Source: Rhabdobacter roseus (GTDB lineage: Bacteria > Bacteroidota > Bacteroidia > Cytophagales > Spirosomataceae). From it: a stretch of DNA of 64,000 nucleotides. Of the stretch, positions 9,494-18,724 are shown piece by piece (position 1 is the first letter of the stretch; the number at the start of each line of letters is the position of its first letter). Below the pieces are notes generated by a model. That model made no database searches, was not told the origin of the DNA, and worked only from the letters and a program-made list of their open reading frames with translations. Where the stretch lies: positions 310,001-374,000 of the forward strand of contig NZ_JACHGF010000001.1 in the NCBI RefSeq assembly GCF_014202275.1, written 5' to 3'. A program made the translations under genes and the position numbers.

Positions 9494-10279
9494 TCAATAA
9501 AATTTTTTACTTTGAGAATTCCAGTATTGTAAAATTATAAATGCAAAGAGCATTCCCCCCAAGTGGGCAAAATGTGCTACATTATCAGACTGCGCATTTT
9601 GAATCCCGGCGTACAACTCATAAAGTCCATAAAAGGTAACAAAATACTTAGCCTTGATCGGGAAGGGGAAAAATAGTAGAAATAGCTCCGTGTTTGGAAA
9701 CAATAACCCAAACGCCATCAGTATTCCGAAAATTGCCCCTGACGCCCCTACCATTGGGATGTTTACCTCCCTTTGATAGAGGGCATTGACGAAGTCTACG
9801 CTGTCTTTAATATACGTTGGATTGGTGGGATTCTCTTCAAATTGATTCACAAAGTCAAGATTCGCCTGGTAAAAGCCCTTGGCGTGCTGACTCAAAAAGT
9901 CGATCAGGCCGTCGGGTGTAGGGTAGGCGGTATAGGTTTGGGCGGCTTCCCGCAGCTGGGATATTTCAAAATAGTTGATACCAGAAAAAAGTAAGCCAGC
10001 ACCAATACCCGTAAAAAAATAAAAGAACACAAAGCGCTTGGGCCCCCACACGCGCTCCAGTAGAGGACCAAATATGAATAGCCCGAACATGTTGCTCAGC
10101 AAGTGCCCAAAATTGCCGTGCAGAAACATGTACGTGACAAATTGGTAGGGCATAAATGCCGGCGACATAAACGAACGCAGTGCAAAGCCCGGAGTCAGGT
10201 TAATTACGTATATATCTACTAGAAAAAAAGCTACATTTAGTATCAGTAAGTTACGAACTACGGGCGTTAAAGAAAACAT
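9494..10279 (-). CDS. Rhomboid intramembrane serine protease (canonical GASG)
   Basis: 261-aa integral membrane protease. It has GNFGHLLSNMFGLFIFGPLLERVWG in TM2, the catalytic motif MVGASGAIFGI (Ser180) and AHFAHLGGMLFAF (His239). A long loop (~residues 103-172) separates TM3 and TM4, longer than in minimal rhomboids. It is the upstream member of a tandem pair. The downstream paralog has a slightly divergent active site, so the two may have different substrates. Confidence 0.88.
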   Translation of the reverse strand: MFSLTPVVRNLLILNVAFFLVDIYVINLTPGFALRSFMSPAFMPYQFVTYMFLHGNFGHLLSNMFGLFIFGPLLERVWGPKRFVFFYFFTGIGAGLLFSGINYFEISQLREAAQTYTAYPTPDGLIDFLSQHAKGFYQANLDFVNQFEENPTNPTYIKDSVDFVNALYQREVNIPMVGASGAIFGILMAFGLLFPNTELFLLFFPFPIKAKYFVTFYGLYELYAGIQNAQSDNVAHFAHLGGMLFAFIILQYWNSQSKKFY

Positions 10280-10339
10280 GAATAGTTTAGCTAGTAATGA
10301 ATATAAAGAGTAACTGTTTTGGTACGGGTTTCGTTTCTT

Positions 10340-12229
10340 TTATCGCTTAAACAATGATCCGATCCGATCTAGGGTGAGCATCACAATAATAGGATCACCG
10401 CCTGGCGTTCGGTTAGGGTCGGAAGAAGCAAAAAGTTGCTCGATCAGGATGTGCATTTCGAGCAGGGAAAGCTTGATGATGTAGCGGGAAGAAAAACGGC
10501 GTGCCAGTGAGCGCGACAGGCTATCTGGCTTGTTGAGTTTCAGATCAGAATAGCTCTGCTTGAGCTGTTCGATAAGCTCTTCAAATAAATCCTGCTCGCT
10601 TTCCTCGGGCAAATTGGCAGGTACCCCGCGAACGACGAGCTCGTTGGGGCCCATTTCGTCAAATTCAAAGCCCAGGCTACGAATTTCATTTTTGGTATCA
10701 CGTACCATTTGCATATCCGCGGCCGACAAACGCACCGTGCGGGGGAAAAGTACCTGCTGGCAGGCCCCGTTCCGCTTGGTAAGCATGAGCCGATACCGCT
10801 CGTACAGAATACGCTCGTAGGCTGCTTTCTGATCAATCAACATCACACCGTCTTTGACCTGAGATAGAATATAGCGGTTATGTACCTGAAAAAGAATGGC
10901 GTCATTCTCCGGAATGGAAATTGCTTCCGAAGCCATGTGATTTACTTTACTGGCTACCGTAAGCGCCTGTTCTTTGAAAGTAGGGCGCGCGGGCATGGCT
11001 TTCAGCTCCATTTCCTTTTGGTCCTGCTCTTCTTCCGGAGCATTTTTCAATCCTTCCAGAAGCTTGTTCCAGTTGGTGAGGTTCCCCTGCTTTCGCACTG
11101 AGTCGTCGGCTTTGGGTTGCGCGGCCCAGTCGGGCTGCACCGGGCGCGGCAACGAGTTAGAAGAAGCAGACTGAGCGCGTGGCGGCGGATTCAGGAAATT
11201 GATGTTATCGTCGAAGTCGATAGGCGGCGTCATGTTGTAGACACCCACCGCTTTTTTTACCGCGGCCATGATGATGGCATAGACCGAGCGCTCGTCGTCA
11301 AACTTGATTTCCGTCTTGGTGGGGTGAATATTGATATCGACATGAGACGGGTCGATCTCGATGAAAAGTACGTAAAAAGGGTGACTTCCTTCGGGAATGG
11401 TGCCGTCGAAGGCGCTGATGACCGCGTGGTGCAGGTAGCTGTGCTTGATGTACCTTTCGTTGACAAAGAAAAACTGCTCACCGCGGGTTTTGCGGGCAAA
11501 CTCGGGCTTGCCAATGTACCCCCTGACGCTAATGTAGGAGGTGTCTTCCTGGCAAAAGGCCAGCTGCTCGCGGTAGGTTTTACCAAATATATCCACGATC
11601 CGGCGTACCAGTTTGCCAGCGTATAGGTTGAAGATCTCGACGTCGTTGTGATAAAGCGAGAAACTTACCTCGGGATGAGCCAGCGCGATGCGTTGAAATT
11701 CGTCCAGAATGTGGCGCATCTCCACGGAGTTCGCTTTAAGGAAATTACGCCGAGCGGGTACATTAAAGAAAAGATTCTTAACCAGCAGGTTGGTGCCCGT
11801 TAAAGTGGCAATGGACTCCTGAAACTTCACTTCAGACCCTTCGATCCGCAGCAAAGTACCCAGCTCATCACCTACCCGGCGCGAGCGTAGCTCTACCTGC
11901 GCAACGGCGGCGATGGAGGCCAGGGCTTCGCCTCGAAAGCCCATGGTGCGGATCCGGAAGAGGTCGTCCGAGTTACGAATTTTTGAAGTCGCGTGCCGCT
12001 CAAAGCACATGCGGGCGTCGGTTTCGGACATCCCCAGGCCGTCATCAATCACCTGGATGAGTGTTTTGCCGGCGTCGCGTATGATCACCTGCACGTGGTG
12101 CGCCTGGGCATCCACCGAGTTTTCGAGTAGTTCCTTCACCACCGAGGCCGGGCGTTGCACTACCTCTCCCGCCGCGATTTGGTTGGCAATAGAGTCGGGT
12201 AGCAAATGGATAATATCAGCGGTAGTCAT
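10340..12229 (-). CDS. mutL: DNA mismatch repair protein MutL
   Basis: 629-aa MutL. The N-terminal GHKL ATPase is clear: IANQIAAGEVVQRPASVVKELLENSVDAQA, then DDGLGM, and FRGEALASIAAV. A variable linker (~330-430) precedes the C-terminal dimerisation domain. The nicking-endonuclease motif DQHAxxExxxxE reads DQKAAYERILYE (near residue 465), so the metal-site His is Lys. The C-terminal CPHGRP-type zinc motif reads NRTPGGDP. MutS-MutL repair function is secure from the family; intrinsic nicking activity is doubtful. Confidence 0.94.
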   Translation of the reverse strand: MTTADIIHLLPDSIANQIAAGEVVQRPASVVKELLENSVDAQAHHVQVIIRDAGKTLIQVIDDGLGMSETDARMCFERHATSKIRNSDDLFRIRTMGFRGEALASIAAVAQVELRSRRVGDELGTLLRIEGSEVKFQESIATLTGTNLLVKNLFFNVPARRNFLKANSVEMRHILDEFQRIALAHPEVSFSLYHNDVEIFNLYAGKLVRRIVDIFGKTYREQLAFCQEDTSYISVRGYIGKPEFARKTRGEQFFFVNERYIKHSYLHHAVISAFDGTIPEGSHPFYVLFIEIDPSHVDINIHPTKTEIKFDDERSVYAIIMAAVKKAVGVYNMTPPIDFDDNINFLNPPPRAQSASSNSLPRPVQPDWAAQPKADDSVRKQGNLTNWNKLLEGLKNAPEEEQDQKEMELKAMPARPTFKEQALTVASKVNHMASEAISIPENDAILFQVHNRYILSQVKDGVMLIDQKAAYERILYERYRLMLTKRNGACQQVLFPRTVRLSAADMQMVRDTKNEIRSLGFEFDEMGPNELVVRGVPANLPEESEQDLFEELIEQLKQSYSDLKLNKPDSLSRSLARRFSSRYIIKLSLLEMHILIEQLFASSDPNRTPGGDPIIVMLTLDRIGSLFKR

Positions 12230-12488
12230 GCGTAGCCTGAGTGATTGGAGTCAACGTAAAACAAATTAACGACTTTTTATTTATTTGATCAGCGAGTTTT
12301 TAGTCAACCGTAAACAAGAAAATGGCCTATTGTTTGTTATATAATTAAATAAACATTATTTTTGATTTATGACAGAAATCAGCCGAATAGGTACCTGCCA
12401 TATTTTGGAAGCCTTTGAAGCCGAAAAAAGTTGCTAACCGTGCTAAGAAGCTGATCGACGTATACTTACTCTCTAAGACCCCGCTAAG

Positions 12489-12653
12489 ATGAAAATGCCC
12501 CTTCTGAAAAAGTTTAACGCTACGATGGCCTTGCAATGGCTTATCTTTTTGCCGGTAATCCTACCGCTATGCATTGTGTTTGGCGCGGTGCAAGGTGTTG
12601 TCAATATGGTGGAGAAAATGGCGCAGCGGATGTGGCTCGACCTGGAACTTTAA
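12489..12653 (+). CDS. Small single-pass membrane protein (54 aa)
   Basis: A short open frame from ATG to TAA encodes 54 residues with one strong hydrophobic segment (LQWLIFLPVILPLCIVFGAV) flanked by a basic N-terminus (MKMPLLKKF) and an amphipathic C-terminus (VVNMVEKMAQRMWLDLEL). I do not recognise the family. It stands alone between mutL and a convergent gene and is followed by a hairpin at 12721. Coding is supported by the membrane-protein pattern and clean start and stop. It could still be a chance frame. Confidence 0.5.
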   Translation: MKMPLLKKFNATMALQWLIFLPVILPLCIVFGAVQGVVNMVEKMAQRMWLDLEL

Positions 12654-12720
12654 CGGACCAGCTCCAGCCGGAGGGCTCACGTACCCAGAGAATTTACCTT
12701 TAAGTAGAATGACACCAGGA

Positions 12721-12749
12721 AAGCGCTACTTGGTGGCCGGGTAGCGCTT
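12721..12749. terminator. Hairpin between convergent genes
   Basis: A perfect 9-bp stem AAGCGCTAC/GTAGCGCTT with an 11-nt loop lies between the small membrane-protein gene and the convergent DUF6787-like gene. There is no clear T-run on either side, so terminator function is likely but not certain. Confidence 0.5.
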
Positions 12750-12751
12750 GG

Positions 12752-13057
12752 TTAGGTACTTTTTCTGAACAGCCCCCCGATGCGGGAAAACATGCGCTTC
12801 TCGAATTCCCAGAAAAAACGAAACTTCCCAAAGAGCCATCCCCACACCAGGAGAACGACCTGATACAGCGGAAGGATGATGAGGATATTGGCCGTCCACC
12901 GGATCCAGGCCGGGGTATCAGCGGTGAGGCCTACCCAGCCAAAAAGTACCTGCTTGATGTACATGATGGAAGAGCCTGTGCAGGCAAACACCAGCAGGAT
13001 GATGAACACATCCCAGCCACTGCGTACATTCCACCGTACTTTAAGTTTTTCCCACAT
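12752..13057 (-). CDS. Small membrane protein, DUF6787-like
   Basis: 101-aa protein with two to three hydrophobic segments (VFIILLVFACTGSSIMYI, then WTANILIILPLYQVVLLVWGWLFG) and a basic, aromatic C-terminus (FRFFWEFEKRMFSRI). The pattern fits a small Bacteroidota membrane family I believe is DUF6787; no function is known. It begins 6 bp after the stop of the pseudouridine synthase gene and is probably the last gene of the panB operon. Confidence 0.7.
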   Translation of the reverse strand: MWEKLKVRWNVRSGWDVFIILLVFACTGSSIMYIKQVLFGWVGLTADTPAWIRWTANILIILPLYQVVLLVWGWLFGKFRFFWEFEKRMFSRIGGLFRKST

Positions 13058-13063
13058 GGGTAC

Positions 13064-13795
13064 TTATTCGTAAAGAAAGCCCATGGTATCGTCCTTAATT
13101 TCTTCCGGATCCAGGGAAAGAAATTCTTCCCAAAACGGATTAGCAGGTACCCCCGCTTTGCAGATGAGGGGCTCTTTCCGGACCGGGTGCTCAAAGTACA
13201 GGCGGCGGGCGTGGAGATTGATGCTGGCATCCATATTGGCCTTAGGGTACCCATATTTTACATCACCCCGGATCGGGCAGCCCATGCTGGCTAGCTGCAC
13301 CCGGATCTGGTGGGGGCGCCCCGTGATGGGATGTACCTCCAGCAGGTGAAACTTGTTGATTTCGCCCAGCACCCGGTACGTAAGCTCGGCGCGCTGGGTA
13401 CCGGGCTGCTCATAGTCATGGGCGGTCGTGACGTTGCGTTTTTCGTCTTTGGACAGCCAGTGTACCAGCTTGCCCTTGCTATGAGGAGGCCGCTGACGCA
13501 CCACGGCCCAGTAGGTTTTCTGAACATCGCGCTTGCGAAACAGCTCGTTCATCCGCTCCAGGGCTTTGGACGTGCGCGCAAAGACTACCAGGCCACTCAC
13601 GGGGCGGTCGAGGCGGTGTACGGTGCCCAAAAATACGGCACCGGGTTTTTCATATTGGACTTTAATATAGTCCTTGAGCATATCCAGCAGGCATACATCG
13701 CCCGTGCTATCGCCCTGCACAAGTACCCCAGGTTCTTTATTGACGACTATAATGTGGTTATCTTCGTAGATAACCTGAAAGGGTTTCTTTGCCAT
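13064..13795 (-). CDS. RluA-family RNA pseudouridine synthase
   Basis: 243-aa pseudouridine synthase with the catalytic motif HRLDRPVSGLVVFARTSKAL (Asp in HRLDR) and the C-terminal block HPITGRPHQIRVQLASMG. It isomerises uridine in rRNA or tRNA; the target site cannot be told from sequence. The ATG at 13795 is preferred because longer frames would overlap panB. It starts one base after the panB stop. No S4 domain is visible at the N-terminus, so it is a minimal RluA type. Confidence 0.88.
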   Translation of the reverse strand: MAKKPFQVIYEDNHIIVVNKEPGVLVQGDSTGDVCLLDMLKDYIKVQYEKPGAVFLGTVHRLDRPVSGLVVFARTSKALERMNELFRKRDVQKTYWAVVRQRPPHSKGKLVHWLSKDEKRNVTTAHDYEQPGTQRAELTYRVLGEINKFHLLEVHPITGRPHQIRVQLASMGCPIRGDVKYGYPKANMDASINLHARRLYFEHPVRKEPLICKAGVPANPFWEEFLSLDPEEIKDDTMGFLYE

Positions 13796-13796
13796 A

Positions 13797-14618
13797 TCAG
13801 TAGGATTCCTTATCAGTAGGAAAGGATTCATTTTTTACGTCTCGGGCGTAGCTCGAGATCGCCTCGGACATCACCGTGTGTAGGTCGGCGTAGCGCCGCA
13901 GAAAGCGAGGCTTAAAGGTTTTGGTAATACCAAGTACGTCGTGCAGGACCAGGATCTGCCCATCGGCGTGGGGACCGGCCCCAATACCAATGGTAGGAAT
14001 GCTGATACGCTCAGAGACCTGTCGGGTCAGGGCCGCCGGAATTTTTTCCAACACCACCGAGAAACACCCTACTTCATCGAGCATCTGAGCATCTTCGAGT
14101 AGCTTATGGGCTTCAATTTCTTCCTTGGCACGTACGGTATAGGTACCAAACTTATAGATGGATTGGGGCGTAAGTCCCAAATGCCCCATGACAGGTACCC
14201 CCGCACTCAGGATGCGCGTAATCGACTCTTTTACCTCCAGGCCACCTTCCAGCTTCACGGCGTGCGCTCCTGATTCCTTCATGATCCGGATCGCCGAGCG
14301 GAGAGCTTCCTCCGAGTTGCCCTGGTAGGACCCAAAGGGGAGGTCTACCACAACCAGCGCCCGCTTCACCGCCCGTACCACCGAAGAAGCATGGTAGATC
14401 ATCTGGTCCAGGGTGATAGGCAGAGTAGTTTCGTGCCCGGCCATGACGTTGGAGGCCGAGTCACCCACCAGGATCAGCTCGATCCCGGCGGCGTCTACGA
14501 TGGCGGCCATGGAGTAGTCGTATGCCGTGAGGCAGGATATTTTTTCACCACGATTTTTCATCTCCTGGATGATGTGCGTCGTGACGCGCTTTATATCGGG
14601 GGAAGAATGTACAGACAT
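13797..14618 (-). CDS. panB: 3-methyl-2-oxobutanoate hydroxymethyltransferase
   Basis: 273-aa enzyme transferring a hydroxymethyl group from methylene-tetrahydrofolate to alpha-ketoisovalerate, the first committed step of pantothenate synthesis. Motifs include [62 protein letters not shown] and [18 protein letters not shown]. Length matches the family. It is followed without a gap by a pseudouridine synthase gene. Confidence 0.95.
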   Translation of the reverse strand: MSVHSSPDIKRVTTHIIQEMKNRGEKISCLTAYDYSMAAIVDAAGIELILVGDSASNVMAGHETTLPITLDQMIYHASSVVRAVKRALVVVDLPFGSYQGNSEEALRSAIRIMKESGAHAVKLEGGLEVKESITRILSAGVPVMGHLGLTPQSIYKFGTYTVRAKEEIEAHKLLEDAQMLDEVGCFSVVLEKIPAALTRQVSERISIPTIGIGAGPHADGQILVLHDVLGITKTFKPRFLRRYADLHTVMSEAISSYARDVKNESFPTDKESY

Positions 14619-14674
14619 GACCTCTGGGAATAATAGTAAACAAATGAATGATCAACCAAGGTACCTACTGCACT

Positions 14675-16015
14675 TCATCGCCGCAAAAGCCACTGCTCGG
14701 GGTTGAGGCGGGTGGTGTTTTTCCAGATCTGAAATTGAAGCTCCGAAGTACCTTCTCCGTCGGTAGCCACGCTCCCGATGGTCTCCCGGGCTTTTACCTT
14801 TTGCCCGGTTTTCACCGACACATTCTGCATCTTGGCGTAAATCGTCATGTAGTCGCCGTGCTGAATGGCCACCACGTTGTTCATGCCGGGTACGTCCGTC
14901 ACGTCAAGTACCACCCCGTCGTACACGGCCCGCACCGACTCTCCCGCGCTGGTTTGGATATCAATGCCCAGGTTATCTACCGTAACTCCCTTCAGCACCG
15001 GGTGCGCCTTGCGCCCGAAATGGTCCGACACGAAGCCTTTCACGGGCCAGGGAAGCCGTGCCTGGGAGGCCATAAAGGAAGAGGCTAAGGCTACCTCCTC
15101 GTCGGTCATCCCGCCCGAGCTGGGGGCTTTTTCGACGGGTGCCGTCTCCACAATGACGGGCTCCTCACCGGCCTTGGCCGCTCTTTCCCGCTCGGCTTTC
15201 TCCCGGGCTAACCGCTCGCGTTCGGCTCTTTCACGAGCTTCCCGTTCCCGGCGCTCCCGCTCGGCGCGCTCGCGCATTTCGCGTTCTACCAGCCGCCGAA
15301 TGTTTGCTTCTAGTTGGTTAGCCGCCCGACGGCTGGCGGTGAGCTCGGCCCGGAGCTGCGATTCTTTTTGGGATAACTCGTTGACTACCTCGTCCTGCTT
15401 GGCTTTCAGGCCTTCCAGCTTTTGGGCTTCCCCCACGCGCGTAGCCAGTACGGTTTGTTGTTGTTTTTGCTTAGCCGTAATGCGTTCCCGCTTGGCTACT
15501 AGCTGCCGCTGTACCTCCTCCATCTGCTTCACCTGCTGCTGGCGCGCGTCGGTATACTGCTTGAGGTACTTATAACGGAGCACAAATTGATTAAACGTAG
15601 AGGACGAAAACAGAAAAATGAGCTGATTGAGGTAAGCATTGCGCTTGGAGGCCTCGTAGATCATCTGTCCGTACTCTTTCTTGAGCTTGGAAAGATCATT
15701 GGCTAGCTCGCGCCGGGCTTTTTCCAGATTACGAAGCTCAACGTCGAGTAGTTTGAGGTCGTCCGAAAGCAGGTCGATCTGTTTTTTCTGGGTCGTTATT
15801 TGTTGATTGAGCGCCCGGAGCTGGCCAACACTCACATTTTTTTGGGAAGACGTTTCTTTCAGGATACCCTGAATCTCCTTCATTTTCTCCTGATTTTGGC
15901 GCTTTTCGCGCTCCAGCTGTTGGCGGCTTTTCTGCGCCCACGCGCCCACGCCCGTACCGGCTATCAAAAGTAGTAGTAGTAAAAAACTTCGATAGAAAGC
16001 AGATGGTAGACGCAT
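14675..16015 (-). CDS. EnvC-like septal murein hydrolase activator (degenerate LytM)
   Basis: 446-aa exported protein. A signal peptide (SFLLLLLLIAGTGVGAWAQ) is followed by ~280 residues of coiled coil rich in R/E/Q/A, then a C-terminal M23/LytM domain (SDHFGRKAHPVLKGVTVDNLGIDI). The catalytic metal ligands are missing: the usual HxGxD is NLGID, and the HxH motif reads YAK. This fits EnvC/NlpD-type factors that activate amidases rather than cut peptidoglycan. The ATG at 16015 is chosen because it opens the signal peptide and a -7 box lies at 16057-16064. Confidence 0.87.
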   Translation of the reverse strand: MRLPSAFYRSFLLLLLLIAGTGVGAWAQKSRQQLEREKRQNQEKMKEIQGILKETSSQKNVSVGQLRALNQQITTQKKQIDLLSDDLKLLDVELRNLEKARRELANDLSKLKKEYGQMIYEASKRNAYLNQLIFLFSSSTFNQFVLRYKYLKQYTDARQQQVKQMEEVQRQLVAKRERITAKQKQQQTVLATRVGEAQKLEGLKAKQDEVVNELSQKESQLRAELTASRRAANQLEANIRRLVEREMRERAERERREREARERAERERLAREKAERERAAKAGEEPVIVETAPVEKAPSSGGMTDEEVALASSFMASQARLPWPVKGFVSDHFGRKAHPVLKGVTVDNLGIDIQTSAGESVRAVYDGVVLDVTDVPGMNNVVAIQHGDYMTIYAKMQNVSVKTGQKVKARETIGSVATDGEGTSELQFQIWKNTTRLNPEQWLLRR

Positions 16016-16056
16016 AACAATGATTCTTGGAGGAATAACGATCCCGGTATATCCCA

Positions 16057-16064
16057 CAAAGTTA
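16057..16064 (-). promoter_or_regulatory. -7 element upstream of the EnvC-like gene
   Basis: The minus strand reads TAACTTTG, a match to the Bacteroidota sigma-A -7 consensus TAnnTTTG, about 42 bp upstream of the start codon. No good -33 TTTG is visible. Confidence 0.45.
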
Positions 16065-16110
16065 AACAGACTTCGCGTTTTAGCCCTAACCCCAGGGAGG
16101 TATTCCCGCT

Positions 16111-16917
16111 TTACAACTTTCTTTTATAGCTCGCTGGAATACTGAACGGGAAGCTGAGGGGGTTTTCTGCCAGTTCGACCCTGCTGTGTTTGATCCGGAT
16201 GACAGTCTGGTAGTACTGCTGATCTTTTTCTGACTGCACGTCCAGGGTGAGCAGGCTGGTGTACGGAAACAGGTAGTTGTTCAACTGCGTAAAATCTTCG
16301 TAGTCGAGGTTGAGGGTATTTCGGGTGGGTTGCTCAACGGCCGTAAGGCGTTTGAGCTTACGGTTTTTGGTACCTATGTAGTTATCGACCAGGATGCGTC
16401 CCTGGTTTTGGCGAAGCAGCAGAAAATCCTTTTCGCGGCGAAATTTCTGCTCGTCGTCCCGTGGGATGGGCAGATTGCCCACAATGAGCGACTGAAGGAG
16501 GGGAAAGTTAAGGTCGAACTTAAACTGTTGGCTAAGCTGCGCGTAGCTAAAGACGTAGTATTCCTTATGAAATTTATCCATGAAAACAATCGAGTCGGGT
16601 GTAATGATTCCCCGCGCTACTTCCAGCCCCACCCCCGTTACCGACAGCCAGATGAGGCTGTCTTTTTTGATGCGAATGTTTACGTTGGCGTTGTCGATAT
16701 TCTGAGAACGGCTCTTAAAAGAGAATTTGGATTTGGCGGTGAGGTAGTCAAAGTCAATCTCTTCAATGGCCGAATGTGCCAGCAGGGAATCGGAAAAGGC
16801 GGTGCGAGCCGTGTCGGATTGGGAATACCTATCCCGGCTTTTGGTTCGGGGTTTATGGCAAGAAGCGAGCCAAAAAAAACCAATGACAATCAGCCACGCG
16901 GCAGTTCTACTGTTCAT
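16111..16917 (-). CDS. DUF4292 lipoprotein
   Basis: 268-aa predicted lipoprotein (IGFFWLASC lipobox). The body matches the DUF4292 pattern: YLTAKSKFSFKSR, NVNIRIKKDSLIWLSVTGVGLEVARGIITPDSIVF, and the beta-rich C-terminus typical of LolA/LolB-like folds. Bacteroidota species place this gene after a TPR protein and before an EnvC-like gene, as here. A role in lipoprotein or envelope trafficking is inference. The ATG at 16917 overlaps the upstream TPR stop by 11 bp, indicating coupling. Confidence 0.82.
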   Translation of the reverse strand: MNSRTAAWLIVIGFFWLASCHKPRTKSRDRYSQSDTARTAFSDSLLAHSAIEEIDFDYLTAKSKFSFKSRSQNIDNANVNIRIKKDSLIWLSVTGVGLEVARGIITPDSIVFMDKFHKEYYVFSYAQLSQQFKFDLNFPLLQSLIVGNLPIPRDDEQKFRREKDFLLLRQNQGRILVDNYIGTKNRKLKRLTAVEQPTRNTLNLDYEDFTQLNNYLFPYTSLLTLDVQSEKDQQYYQTVIRIKHSRVELAENPLSFPFSIPASYKRKL

Positions 16918-18658
16918 GAAGCGTACCGGTTGCAATTTTTTTGTCGAGTTGATCACTGGTTTCTCCCATAGTTTTGGCCTTTTTCCATTGCTCTACGGCT
17001 TTTTCGCGCTCGCCCAGCTTAAAAAGTACGTCGCCATAATGCTCAACAATGGTGCCGCTCACGTTTTCAGACGCCTGAACGGCCTTTTCGAGGTACTGTT
17101 TCGCTTTGCCGTATTCTTTACGAATGTAAAGTACCCAGGCGTACGTATCCAGAAAGGTAGCGTTGTCTTTGTGGCGTTGAACGAGCCGTTCGGACATCTG
17201 CAGGGCCAGGTCGAGTTTTTCCTTACGAAGCGACAGGAAATAGCTGTAATTATTCAGCACGTGATCATTGTTGGGGTCCGCCTTCAGGGCCAGATCATAG
17301 GAAGCATCCGATTTCGCATAGTCGCCCAGGCCATTGTAGGCATCACCCAGCTGGGCATTGATGACGGGGATGATCTCGGGATTATCGTTAATGAGCTTGC
17401 GGCTTTCTTCCAGAGACGAAACGGCTTTCTTGTAGTTGCGCTTTACCAGGTGGGCCGAGCCGTTGGAGTACCAGAACATACCCTGGTTAGGAAACATTTC
17501 CAAGGCCTCTTCGGAATGCGCGATGAGGCTGTCGATTTGATTCAGTTCCCCATCCAGCTGCAAAATAGCCCCCCATATTTCGAAGACGGAGCCATCCAGC
17601 TGCGCGGCCATCCGGTACTGGTCGCGTGCTTCGGCTTTGCGGCCACGCTGCACCAGCAGGTCGGCATAGAGTACATGGGCGCGCGATTCGCCGGGATGGG
17701 TGTCGGTCAGCTGCTTGGCCAGGGCCAGGGCCTCGTCGCGGTCCTGCTCGGTGGCCAGCATGGAGAGGTACCCTGAAAGTACCCTGATCTTGGGCTCGGC
17801 GTCCAGGTTGGGGTTCGAGAACACAATTTTAAGCTCCTGGTTGCATTTGGCTACGTCCCCTTTGCGGCGGTAAATGTCGGCCAGTAGCACGTGGGCCTGG
17901 GCTTCGTCGGGATTGAGACGCAGGGCTTCCTGCAAGGGTACTATGGCTTCGTCGATACGGTCGTTAGCCATCAACAATTCGGCAAATTCCACGCGGTAGT
18001 CTACTTCGCTGGGTTCGGCCGTGATTAGCTTGCGCGCTTCTTCAATGGCTTTGTCCAGTTTATTTTGCCGGAGGTATAGCTGCTGTTTTTGGTGCGTTAT
18101 TTCCTCGGTCACACCCAGCGATTTTTCCATTTGGTCGTAGGTCGCGATGGCTTTGTCAAACTGATCGTTGAAGACGTACACCGCTGCGAGCTCAATGCCG
18201 TACTGGATGTTGGAAGGATCGCGCGCCAACAACGCTTCGTAGAGCGGAATGGCCTCCGCGTACTTACGCTGCCTGGCGTAGAGTTCGGCTAGTTGCTGGG
18301 CGTAGAATCGGTTGGATTTGTCCAGGCCATTGGCCTGGCGTAGGGGCTCAATGGCTTCGGCAGGACGATCCAGCTTAACCAGGGCATTAGCTACGAGAAA
18401 ATGCCCGGCGGCATCGCCAGGGCTTTGCTTGACCAGCTTCTCAAAAATAGGAAGGGCCCGCGCCGGCTCGTCCATCATCATGTATTTCATGCCTTCGGCC
18501 GCCATGCTTTCCTCTTCCAACCGAAAACCGGTAGAGGTACTTTTATCTTTTTCCGGAGCCTTTGCCTTGCTTCGGCGCTGGGCAAAAGCAGGATCTGCGT
18601 TGATAGCCGCAATAAATAAGCCGACCCACAAAGCCGATTTTAACCACACTATCCTCAT
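16907..18658 (-). CDS. Exported tetratricopeptide-repeat protein
   Basis: 583-aa protein with a signal peptide (LKSALWVGLFIAAINADPAFAQ) followed by a near-continuous array of TPR helical hairpins from ~residue 45 to the end (for example AIPLYEALLARDPSNIQYG, AIVPLQEALRLNPDEAQAH, SDASYDLALKADPNNDHVLNNYSYFL). TPRs mediate protein-protein contacts; here the array is likely periplasmic. It is coupled to the DUF4292 gene and upstream of the EnvC-like gene, suggesting a shared envelope role (inference). The ATG at 18658 opens the signal peptide. Confidence 0.85.
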   Translation of the reverse strand: MRIVWLKSALWVGLFIAAINADPAFAQRRSKAKAPEKDKSTSTGFRLEEESMAAEGMKYMMMDEPARALPIFEKLVKQSPGDAAGHFLVANALVKLDRPAEAIEPLRQANGLDKSNRFYAQQLAELYARQRKYAEAIPLYEALLARDPSNIQYGIELAAVYVFNDQFDKAIATYDQMEKSLGVTEEITHQKQQLYLRQNKLDKAIEEARKLITAEPSEVDYRVEFAELLMANDRIDEAIVPLQEALRLNPDEAQAHVLLADIYRRKGDVAKCNQELKIVFSNPNLDAEPKIRVLSGYLSMLATEQDRDEALALAKQLTDTHPGESRAHVLYADLLVQRGRKAEARDQYRMAAQLDGSVFEIWGAILQLDGELNQIDSLIAHSEEALEMFPNQGMFWYSNGSAHLVKRNYKKAVSSLEESRKLINDNPEIIPVINAQLGDAYNGLGDYAKSDASYDLALKADPNNDHVLNNYSYFLSLRKEKLDLALQMSERLVQRHKDNATFLDTYAWVLYIRKEYGKAKQYLEKAVQASENVSGTIVEHYGDVLFKLGEREKAVEQWKKAKTMGETSDQLDKKIATGTLHEQ

Positions 18659-18716
18659 ATTCTTGCTGTTTACCGATCTCATTGCTATGCAGGTCGGTCA
18701 TTATTAAATGACTAAA

Positions 18717-18724
18717 CAAATATA
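18717..18724 (-). promoter_or_regulatory. -7 element upstream of the TPR gene
   Basis: The minus strand reads TATATTTG (TAnnTTTG), about 59 bp upstream of the start codon. No convincing -33 box at the right spacing. Confidence 0.45.

Noticed and set aside
12345-12536. 63-aa minus-strand frame upstream of the small membrane gene
   Set aside because: No family, no membrane pattern or start context, and it overlaps the likely + strand small gene.
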